From: a virus
Reading direction: 5' to 3' (one strand)
DNA length: 58,415 bases
Virus record (IMG/VR): IMGVR_UViG_3300032236_000753
Location: 1 to 58,415 of that record
This document shows, in pieces, positions 8,715-16,869 of this stretch. Within the stretch, counting starts at the first letter, position 1, and every line of letters starts with the position of its first letter. The notes beneath the pieces were generated by a model. The model did no database searches. It was not told the DNA's origin and saw only the letters and a list, made by a program, of their open reading frames with translations. A program made the position numbers and the translations under genes.

Positions 8715-9389
8715 ATGCCGCTTTCCAAGGGTTCTTCGAAAAAAACAATCAGCCACAACATCTCGGAGATGATTCATGCTGGTCATCCCCAGGATCAAGC
8801 AGTTGCTGCGGCGTTGAACACTGCCCGCAAGGGACATGCTTTTGGTAGTCACGTTCCTGCGTTTATGAAAAAACCAGTTAGCGCAAAAGGGGAAATGAGC
8901 CATGCTCCAGCCGCGCCAGCCAAGCCAACGAGCCCCAAGATCCATGTTGGTCCGATCCACAGCGCAGTGGCGGGGCGCACGGATCATTTGCCAGTACATG
9001 TCCCATCAGGAGCCTATGTTATCCCTGCGGACATTGTATCGGCAATGGGCGAAGGCAACACGATGGCTGGCTTTAAAGTTTCGCGGCGCATCTTTGACGG
9101 AATGCCTTATGGCGGGGGAAAGCCACTATATGGCCAAGCAGGAATGCCGTATGGCGGCAATCTCGCTCGTGGTGGCCAGCCTCACGAATCGGGGGAAACG
9201 GTAATTAATGAGCCTGGAGTGGCTGTCATTGTTGCGGGTGGAGAGTATGTAATTCACCCAGATGATGTACGTAGATTAGCGGATGGTGACTTGGACGAGG
9301 GGCACCAAACTCTAGATCATTTTGTAACTAAAATGAGAGCTAGAACAGTTAAGACGTTGAAAAATCTGCCTGGGCCAAAGCGAGACTAA
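8715..9389 (+). CDS. Virion-associated RGG/GG-motif protein
   Basis: 224 aa. The N-terminus ([20 protein letters not shown], then [16 protein letters not shown]) is a helix motif found in many uncultured-phage virion genes. The middle is Gly-rich with [19 protein letters not shown] (~155-172), then a compact segment [18 protein letters not shown]. It shares the A-x-GG-x signature with at least six other virion genes in this genome. No enzyme motif is visible. It may be packaged or help assembly. Confidence 0.55.
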   Translation: MPLSKGSSKKTISHNISEMIHAGHPQDQAVAAALNTARKGHAFGSHVPAFMKKPVSAKGEMSHAPAAPAKPTSPKIHVGPIHSAVAGRTDHLPVHVPSGAYVIPADIVSAMGEGNTMAGFKVSRRIFDGMPYGGGKPLYGQAGMPYGGNLARGGQPHESGETVINEPGVAVIVAGGEYVIHPDDVRRLADGDLDEGHQTLDHFVTKMRARTVKTLKNLPGPKRD

Positions 9390-9399
9390 GGGGAACAAT

Positions 9400-9927
9400 A
9401 TGGGTCGCAGAGAAGTTATTATCCCTCGGAAGAAGGAAGAGTTGGTCATTCGACTGGGTACGCCGGATGATATTAATGAAGTAATGAATCTTGCATTGTC
9501 GGCGTGTGATGAAAATGGGTTTGTAGAGCCAAACCCGCATAAGCTTTACAATGAAATATGGCCAGCATTGAATAAAATTTACGGGATGGTCGCGCTTATT
9601 GGCAAGCCCGGTGGCCAAGCTGAAGGTGGCATCCTTTTAAGAGTCGGGGCCATGTGGTATTCTGACAGAATGGTTCTGGAGGAAAAGGCGGTTTTTATCC
9701 ACCCGGATTTTCGATCAGCTAGGGGTGGTCGTGCCAGTAAATTGTGCCGTTTTGCAAAAGAAGCCGCCGATATTTTGGATCTTCCTTTGATGATTGGCGT
9801 ACTGTCTAACCAGCGTACAGAAGCAAAGGTGCGCATGTATGAACGTGAATTTGGCAAGCCAAGCGGTGCTTTCTTCCTCTACAAAGCCAATACGGGACTT
9901 GGGAGCGGAGATGGGCAACTTAACTGA
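9400..9927 (+). CDS. GNAT-family acetyltransferase-like protein A
   Basis: 175 aa, start after AAGGGGAACAAT. The order IRLGTPDDINEVMNLALSA, GGILLRVG, KAVFIHPDFRS-RGG, KLCRFAKEAADILDLPLMIG and KVRMYEREFGK matches the GNAT fold: N-terminal strand/helix, acetyl-CoA loop after VFIHPDFR, C-terminal lobe. It would transfer an acetyl group to an amine. The acceptor is unknown. Its paralogue follows immediately with a 17-base overlap. Both lie between virion genes, so virion, host-ribosome or host-surface targets are conceivable. Confidence 0.7.
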   Translation: MGRREVIIPRKKEELVIRLGTPDDINEVMNLALSACDENGFVEPNPHKLYNEIWPALNKIYGMVALIGKPGGQAEGGILLRVGAMWYSDRMVLEEKAVFIHPDFRSARGGRASKLCRFAKEAADILDLPLMIGVLSNQRTEAKVRMYEREFGKPSGAFFLYKANTGLGSGDGQLN

Positions 9928-10441
9928 GTATATAGGCAAACGTAAGAATGATATTTTTTCGATCCGTGCGGCAACAACGGATGATGTTTATGAAATCATG
10001 ACTTTGGCGGAAGAAGTCTATGGTGAAATGTGCATTGTCGCGCCGGATAAGGAAAAGATCCTGAACACGCTTTGGCCAGCTTTGCTTCAGGAAGATGGTG
10101 TGTGTTTTGTTGTTGTCGGACCCGATAGCAAAATTCAAGGCGGTGTGCTAATAAGAACAGGTGAGCTTTGGTTCTCCACAGAAAAGCTTTTGATCGAAAA
10201 CCTGTTATTTATCAGTAAGAAGTATCGAAATACGTCGAGCGGGTTGCTCCGGGCAAAGCTATTGTGCAATGCAGCAAAAAGACGATCAGATGAGTTAGGT
10301 ATGCCGCTCTGCATAGGGGTTTTTAGTACGGATCGTACTGAGAGCAAGATGCGGTTTTACGAGTCGCAGTTTGGTTCGAGTGTCGGCGGGTCGTTTTTGT
10401 ATGGAGCCAAATCTGGCCAATACAAAGTAGCGGAGAAGTAA
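9911..10441 (+). CDS. GNAT-family acetyltransferase-like protein B (paralogue of A)
   Basis: 176 aa. The ATG at 9911 (after GGGAGCGGAG) is chosen over an upstream in-frame start deep in the neighbour. It aligns with protein A along its length: IRAATTDDVYEIMTLAEE, LWPALLQ, GGVLIRTGELWFS, LLFISKKYRNT, AKLLCNAAKRRSDELGMPL, KMRFYESQFG. The acetyl-CoA loop is looser (SKKYRNTSSG), so activity is uncertain. The tandem pair probably arose by duplication and may form a heterodimer. Confidence 0.7.
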   Translation: MGNLTEYIGKRKNDIFSIRAATTDDVYEIMTLAEEVYGEMCIVAPDKEKILNTLWPALLQEDGVCFVVVGPDSKIQGGVLIRTGELWFSTEKLLIENLLFISKKYRNTSSGLLRAKLLCNAAKRRSDELGMPLCIGVFSTDRTESKMRFYESQFGSSVGGSFLYGAKSGQYKVAEK

Positions 10442-10442
10442 T

Positions 10443-13400
10443 ATGTGTGGTGGCGGCGGAACTACTACATCCGTATCTTGCACTAAGCCACCTCCGTGTG
10501 TGCTTCAGGCTTATCAGAACGCCGTCGCCCGGATGAACGAGGCTGCAAATCAGCCTTTTGTTGCTTATGGTCAAACTCCCTGTGCTTATGTTGCCGGGCT
10601 TTCTTCTGCCCAAAAAGCTGGGATGCAGAATATCAATAGCTTGATGGGTTCTGCCACCAAGTGCGTTCAGGGTGGGCAAAATTATTTGATGCAGGGCGCA
10701 AACCAGGGAATTGGTTTGCAAAATCAATCTCTTTGCTTGGCCAACCAGGGGCTCGGTATGGCTTCTGGCATCAATTTGAATGCCTTGCAGGGGATTTGTG
10801 CGGCTAGAGCGCAGGGTCAACAGTATCTCGGTGGCGCTACTTGCTTGACAGCAAACGCAATTCGCACCGGCAACATGTACGCTGGGCAGGCGCAGCCTTT
10901 CTACACTGGTGCTTTGCAGGCTGCTGCTCCGATGACGGCTGCTTCTCAGCAGTTTATCGGTGCGGGAACTCAAAATCTTAACCCGACTGCGGTTCTTCCT
11001 GCGGTTAGCGCGTTTGAAAACCCCTATACACGCTGCGTGATTAACGCCACTCAGCGGGCTATGGCCCAGCAGAATGCGCAGCAGGCGTCAAATTTGCAAG
11101 GTTGCGCCATTATGAAGGGCGCTTACGGTGGATGCCGTGCGGGAATCGCGCAGGCTAATCTGGCATATCAGCAGAATTTGGCCAATCAGCAGACGCTGGC
11201 TAATCTGTATTGCAAAAACTATTCACAGGCTCTTGCTGCGGCGCAACAGCAGCAGGGTGTTTGCCTTGCAGCGCAGCAGGCTAATCGTGCAGCGCAGCAA
11301 TATGGTGCGCAGCAGGCGGCTGCTTTGGCTCAGCAGCAATATAATCAAGTTATGGGTGTTGGTACTGGCTTGGCGGCACTTGGCCAGCAGCAGTATGGCC
11401 AGAACCTCGGCACTGGCGCGCAGCTTAATACGCTTGGCAATACAGGATACAGCCAGGGTATCGGCGCGGCTCAGGCTCAGGCTGGCATTGGTCAAAACAT
11501 TTTTGGCAATGCCGCTCAGACTGCGGGTCTCTATCAGGGTGCTGGAAACAACATTGCCAATACGTCGCTGAATGCTGGCAATGCTTACGCCAATCTCGGT
11601 ATGCAGAATCAGCAGCTTCAGTTGGCCAATGCCAACGCGCAGATGCAGGCTGGTTTGGTTTGCCAGCAAACTGAACAGGCGAAGAAGACTGCTGGGTACA
11701 ACACATTTCAGCAGCAGCAGGGGTATCCCTTCCAGACGGCAAGTGCTGTTGCGAACACTGCTGAAGCCACTGGCGCGGCTTCTGGATCCACTTCTACGGG
11801 AACCTCGCATACCAGCAGTGGCTTTGCTGCGGGTGGCGCGGTTGGTCGTCCGAGTAAATATTACGGCGGCGGGTTAGGCGCTTCGAGCCAAGGTGGTGCA
11901 GTATTTAATCCGGGGGCATATGCTCGCGGCGGATATGATGCTGGCGGAACGCCGGGGCGTTCGTATTATCAAACATATACTGAAGATGGGTCAGAATATT
12001 GGGCGGATGATTCTGGTAACGCCGTTTCAAACGATGACCCCGGATTGCAAGCATTTATTGCAAATGGTCAGAAACCTGTGACTAGCACTGGGTCGTCTTT
12101 GCAGAACGAGCAACTCGTTAATAATGCTTATCAAGCAGTTTTTGGACATGCGCCGGATCCTGACGGTTTAAAAACTTGGACGAATGAATTAGCCAGCGGT
12201 CGCGTTACTCCGCAAACTTTGAACGATGTTCTTTTCAAAAACGCTCAAGGCACCGATGTTGAAGCAGCCAGAAGGGTGCAGCTTGAAAATCAAAAAAATG
12301 CCCAATACGAGGGTTTAATTAATAACGCATATGGCGGATTGGGGCGTTCTGGTATCGGTACTGCTGTCAATAACATTGATCAGGCGGGACATGATTATTG
12401 GTTGAATCAGCTTAAATCTGGCGCAATCACGCCAGATCAATTTCAAGCGCAGTTTGCTAAAGGCGCTGAAACTGCATTTGCCAATGATCCAAACAATCCC
12501 AGTGTTCAATACGCTAATGCGTATGCTTCATCGAACCCCAATGGCGGCATCAGAGGCACTCAATGCGCCAATACTGCATATTACAATATGCAGAAGTATG
12601 GCCCAATTGCGCCAACAACCAATGGTTTCAACCCCGCTGGGTTCAAGCCGGTTCTTTGCGGCGATGTGATTAAGTATCAATGCCCCAATAACCCCAGTGT
12701 TTCCTACACTTCGGCGCAACTTGCCTCGATGACTGGCGCCCCTCCGTGCATTACTGCACTGAAGGGTGGCGCAAACATGGTTTACAACCCGAATTTGTAT
12801 CAAAAGCCGGGATGCGCAACCACGAATCAGTATGGTTTTGCTAGTGGTAATGCTGCTGGCGTAGGTAATTTGCCAGCTAGTATGGCGAATGCGGCTTATC
12901 GCCCGACAAACACACAATGTGCGTTTCTGAGCGGTCTTGGAAATCTGTTTAATTCCTACCAGCCGCAGCAGCAGAACACTTATATGCCGAAGTTTAATTT
13001 TGGCAGTGCATGTACCGCGAATCCCATGGGTGCTGGCGCATATGGAGCATTACCTACTGCCAACTTAAAGGGTACGTCTTCCATGGCTGGCGGTTATTCG
13101 CCTTATGCCACCCAGCAATATACTCAGCAGCAGTATCAAGCTCCTGCTCAGCAGCAGTATCAGGCGTATGCCCCACAGCAGCCGATGTATAATGATTATT
13201 ATGGCTCGTATCAGCAGCCAAATTATGGGATGCGTTCGTCTGCCACCTATGGCCAGCCAAGCCCGGCTTACAATGCAACAGGTTATGGGCAACAGCCAAG
13301 TGGTGGCCCCATTGCGCTTGCAACTGAACAAGCGACTGGCACTTACAGCGGCGGCGCTTCTGGTCAATATTCTGGTAATTGGGCAGATGCGGCAAATACG

Positions 13401-16400
13401 CAGAATGCCCAGATGGCCACAACGGGGCAGACGGCGGTTCCCGGTGCTTCTGCGGCGAAGCCATTCGCAAATGGTGGTCGCGCTGGATTTGCTTTGGCTG
13501 GCGCAGTTGGTTGTGCGAGCCAGTTCGGGTGTGATCGTGCAGCGCGCATGGCGCTTGGCGCTATAAACCCCTATGCTGCTTCGCCTAACGCTGGTGGTGG
13601 ATATGCAGCGAATATTCCTGCGCAATATGTCAGCAGCAAGGGATTGCAGGGTGTCGCGCCTCCTACACCGCAGAAGAAGGCTTCTGGCTTAGCCACAGTT
13701 ATGCAAATGCCGCAGCAGGCTGCTGGCGCTATTGAAGGCGTCGAAAAGCTTGGTACGGCTGGCAAAGATGCTTACAAGTGGGCAACAGAACCAGCGAAAG
13801 CTCGTGGCGGGCGCATGGGATTCGCCACAACTGGCACTGTTCCCTGCTGCTGCAGTTATGTAACCAATCGCACTAATTTTGGCGACTATGGTTCGCAGCC
13901 TTATGGCGCTGCTGGCGCAACAGGAAGCCCGCAAGTTCCCAACAGCAAATCAGGCTACGTAATGCCCGGTTTGGCTCCGAATCCGTGGTCACATATTCAG
14001 CCTTTGAAGCCTGCATCACTTCCGGCTGCGCCGACGCCACAGAACCCGCTTAAAACTGCGGCTAACATGGCTGGACAAGCAAAAACGCTCGCCAGTTTGC
14101 CTAGTGACATTAGCAAAATGAAAACTGGGTTGGGCAATTTGTTTGGTGGTGCTTCGGATACTGGCGCGGCGTCTACTGCTGCTACTTCTGGTATGCCCGG
14201 TGCAATTGATCTTACAACGCCTGTTCCTGCTAACGCTGCTACGGGACTTGGCAGCGCGGGTGCTAATGCGGCATCTGCTGCAGCACCTGCTGTAGCGGAT
14301 ACCAGTCTGGCAGCGTCTAGTGCGATGCCTGCTGCGATTGATCTTACTTCTGGCGCGACGGGTCTTGGCGCTGCGGGTGGTGCGGCTGCTATCCCAGAGG
14401 CTGCTGGCAAAGGTGCTGCTGCGATACCTGAAGCGGCTGGTAAGGGCGCTATGCTGTTGTCCCGTGGCGGTGCTGCGCACTATGCCCATGGTGGATTTGT
14501 GCCGCGCACACGGTTCGCTGATGGTGGCCCCGAAGACGCGCCCGCCGCAGATCTCCCATCTGAAAACGCCAACGAGGCTATTGGAAATGGTCTTCCGCCT
14601 GGCGTAAGCGAAACTGAAGCTTTTGGGAAAAAAGAAAAACCACAACAATCAAGTAAAGATCTTGTCGAAGATTATTTGCAACGCACTATTAATCGCGAAA
14701 GTCGTGGCAATGAATTTGCTAAATCTACGACTTCAACGGCTGGTGGTCTTGGGCAAGTAATTAATTCGACTGCACGAAGCTGGCTGGATAAAAACAATGT
14801 TCCTTATGACCCAAATGCATCTCACATAGCAGCAACATTGCCCAAAGAAACGCAAATAGCGATGAACCGCGATTTAATTCGTGGCCATATCGATGCATTG
14901 CAAGGTCGTGGATTAGACCCTTCATACGGTAACGTAACTATGGCGCACTTCCTTGGTGATGCTGGTGGCCCGGCTTTTGTCAAAAATATGCTGGCAAATC
15001 CAGATGCGCCTGCAACATCATTTGTAACGCCACAAGCCGCTAGTAAGAATCAATCTATTTTCTTTAAGAATGGACAACCGCGCAGTGCCCAGGAAGTCTA
15101 TAATCTTATGGAAAAAGCTGGCCAGGGCGGCGGTGGTGGCAGCGCCATGTCTTACGCTCCGGTTCAGCGTATGGCTTCCGGGGCATCTGATGCAATCAAC
15201 AGCATCATGAGCGGTGGCAAAGAAGCTACTAATCAAATGATTAGCGGCGGGAAAGATATTGCTGGCGGCATTAGTGATGCTGCTAGTGGTGTTGGCGATT
15301 GGTTTACTCAGAATAAGTCTTGGATCTTGCCAATTCTGGCTGGTCTTGGCGCGGCTGGACAAGCTTCTGGTCAAGGTATGGGTCGCGGATCTTCGATCCT
15401 TTCTGGTCTTGGCGGTTTTGCCACCCAATATGGCAACATGGCGTATCAGCAGAGCCAGATCAATAAAAACAATATTGATCTGTTCAACCAGAACGTCATC
15501 ATGACCAGAGATGAGAACGGCGCTATTAAAGCCACTGACAAATTGGGTAGACCCCTTTCGCAGCAACAAGTTGAGCAACTGTGGTCTCAAGCAACTGGCA
15601 ATAATCCTGCTTTAAGAGCCATTGGTTCGCCAACACCGCCAGTTGTCCCGGCAAATGCTACACAAGAACAAATCGCTGCAACTAAGCCGCAGCAGAAAGA
15701 AACTTCTGCGGAAGCGGGGGCTCAAGCTGCTGCTCCTAAAACTGAACAGCCAGCCATAGGTGGCCAGCCAAAACAGCCATCCGCAACGGATCAGGCTGCT
15801 CAAACTGCTTTTGAGCCTGCACCCGGTGCGCTTAATCTTAATTCTGAATTGAGCAAATTGCGCCAAGTTGCGTTGACGCAAACTCAATGGCCTAGCGATC
15901 CCAATCAAAACCCTAATGCTCTGTTGCAGCAAGCTAATTCTGCACAGCAGGAAGCTGCTCGCTGGGAAAAGGTTTCTGGGAATAATGCGAATTACAACAA
16001 GGAGTATGCGGCAACTGCGCATCAGCAAGCTTTGGATTGGCAGAAAAAAGCCATGGATTACACGGAACAAGCTAATAAGCTTGTTGAACCCATCATCAGC
16101 GGCAACAAAGATTTCCTCGCCAAACGCGCTGATTCTTTGAATACAAGCGCGATGGGTTTTGATAAGGAAACGGGTGAAAGTTCTCTTAATTCTCAGCGCG
16201 ATATGCAAATGCAGGATCAGCTTGCTGAAGTTTTGAAAAATCACAAATTTGGTCCTGGCACTGAACTTTGGCAAGAAATTAACAAATACAAAAATCTTGT
16301 TCCTGGGTTAGATACGGTAGTAAATTATTTTTCGAACGGGGCCAATCAAGAATGGGCATCGGCTAGTCAAGATGCGCAGAAAAAAGCAGAAACTATGCTT

Positions 16401-16859
16401 GTCCAAGCGGTTTCGGCTATGGGTCTGCAACGCGCTCCAGCTTCATCTGCGCAACATCTTTCTAAGATTGTACCGGGGATCGAAGTTGAACCTGGTGCCG
16501 CATATGACATCATCACGAATCAACGTGCATATGATATGCAACAGCTTGATATGAACAAAGCGTGGAGAGAAGCGCGAACATCGCACGATAAAAATGGATA
16601 TATTCCCAACTCAGAATTGTGGAAACAAAATTGGGTGGAAAATAATCCAATTGAAAATTACAAGCATGCTGCGCATCTCGCGGTTCCCACACCAACTGGT
16701 ATGACGCCAAATGAAGTAAGGGAATATGGGCCTAAGATTAGTGACCCGAGCGAAATTCAAAAAATGCGCCCTGGAACGCAATTTATGTTTGCTTCTGGTC
16801 CTAACCAAGGTCGGATTGGGGTGATAACGTCGGATCGTAAAGCGGCTTTAGTGCCCTAG
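10443..16859 (+). CDS. Giant virion/ejection protein with DUF4214-like repeats and lytic transglycosylase domain
   Basis: 2,138 aa, the largest gene. Residues 1-450 match the phage family with NPYTxxV...A and GAYGGxR motifs and Gln-rich helices. Two DUF4214-like units lie near 556-605 and 622-672. Five GG motifs occur near 460, 494, 1009, 1121 and 1347. An SLT-type transglycosylase lies at ~1405-1540 with catalytic Glu1419 in INRESRG and AGGLGQV after it. A Gly-rich hydrophobic segment lies near 1625-1660 and the C-terminus is helical. Size and domains fit a podovirus internal protein ejected to cross the envelope and cut peptidoglycan locally. All 26 Cys I count lie before ~1137. Confidence 0.8.
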   Translation: MCGGGGTTTSVSCTKPPPCVLQAYQNAVARMNEAANQPFVAYGQTPCAYVAGLSSAQKAGMQNINSLMGSATKCVQGGQNYLMQGANQGIGLQNQSLCLANQGLGMASGINLNALQGICAARAQGQQYLGGATCLTANAIRTGNMYAGQAQPFYTGALQAAAPMTAASQQFIGAGTQNLNPTAVLPAVSAFENPYTRCVINATQRAMAQQNAQQASNLQGCAIMKGAYGGCRAGIAQANLAYQQNLANQQTLANLYCKNYSQALAAAQQQQGVCLAAQQANRAAQQYGAQQAAALAQQQYNQVMGVGTGLAALGQQQYGQNLGTGAQLNTLGNTGYSQGIGAAQAQAGIGQNIFGNAAQTAGLYQGAGNNIANTSLNAGNAYANLGMQNQQLQLANANAQMQAGLVCQQTEQAKKTAGYNTFQQQQGYPFQTASAVANTAEATGAASGSTSTGTSHTSSGFAAGGAVGRPSKYYGGGLGASSQGGAVFNPGAYARGGYDAGGTPGRSYYQTYTEDGSEYWADDSGNAVSNDDPGLQAFIANGQKPVTSTGSSLQNEQLVNNAYQAVFGHAPDPDGLKTWTNELASGRVTPQTLNDVLFKNAQGTDVEAARRVQLENQKNAQYEGLINNAYGGLGRSGIGTAVNNIDQAGHDYWLNQLKSGAITPDQFQAQFAKGAETAFANDPNNPSVQYANAYASSNPNGGIRGTQCANTAYYNMQKYGPIAPTTNGFNPAGFKPVLCGDVIKYQCPNNPSVSYTSAQLASMTGAPPCITALKGGANMVYNPNLYQKPGCATTNQYGFASGNAAGVGNLPASMANAAYRPTNTQCAFLSGLGNLFNSYQPQQQNTYMPKFNFGSACTANPMGAGAYGALPTANLKGTSSMAGGYSPYATQQYTQQQYQAPAQQQYQAYAPQQPMYNDYYGSYQQPNYGMRSSATYGQPSPAYNATGYGQQPSGGPIALATEQATGTYSGGASGQYSGNWADAANTQNAQMATTGQTAVPGASAAKPFANGGRAGFALAGAVGCASQFGCDRAARMALGAINPYAASPNAGGGYAANIPAQYVSSKGLQGVAPPTPQKKASGLATVMQMPQQAAGAIEGVEKLGTAGKDAYKWATEPAKARGGRMGFATTGTVPCCCSYVTNRTNFGDYGSQPYGAAGATGSPQVPNSKSGYVMPGLAPNPWSHIQPLKPASLPAAPTPQNPLKTAANMAGQAKTLASLPSDISKMKTGLGNLFGGASDTGAASTAATSGMPGAIDLTTPVPANAATGLGSAGANAASAAAPAVADTSLAASSAMPAAIDLTSGATGLGAAGGAAAIPEAAGKGAAAIPEAAGKGAMLLSRGGAAHYAHGGFVPRTRFADGGPEDAPAADLPSENANEAIGNGLPPGVSETEAFGKKEKPQQSSKDLVEDYLQRTINRESRGNEFAKSTTSTAGGLGQVINSTARSWLDKNNVPYDPNASHIAATLPKETQIAMNRDLIRGHIDALQGRGLDPSYGNVTMAHFLGDAGGPAFVKNMLANPDAPATSFVTPQAASKNQSIFFKNGQPRSAQEVYNLMEKAGQGGGGGSAMSYAPVQRMASGASDAINSIMSGGKEATNQMISGGKDIAGGISDAASGVGDWFTQNKSWILPILAGLGAAGQASGQGMGRGSSILSGLGGFATQYGNMAYQQSQINKNNIDLFNQNVIMTRDENGAIKATDKLGRPLSQQQVEQLWSQATGNNPALRAIGSPTPPVVPANATQEQIAATKPQQKETSAEAGAQAAAPKTEQPAIGGQPKQPSATDQAAQTAFEPAPGALNLNSELSKLRQVALTQTQWPSDPNQNPNALLQQANSAQQEAARWEKVSGNNANYNKEYAATAHQQALDWQKKAMDYTEQANKLVEPIISGNKDFLAKRADSLNTSAMGFDKETGESSLNSQRDMQMQDQLAEVLKNHKFGPGTELWQEINKYKNLVPGLDTVVNYFSNGANQEWASASQDAQKKAETMLVQAVSAMGLQRAPASSAQHLSKIVPGIEVEPGAAYDIITNQRAYDMQQLDMNKAWREARTSHDKNGYIPNSELWKQNWVENNPIENYKHAAHLAVPTPTGMTPNEVREYGPKISDPSEIQKMRPGTQFMFASGPNQGRIGVITSDRKAALVP

Positions 16860-16869
16860 GAGTTTGGTC

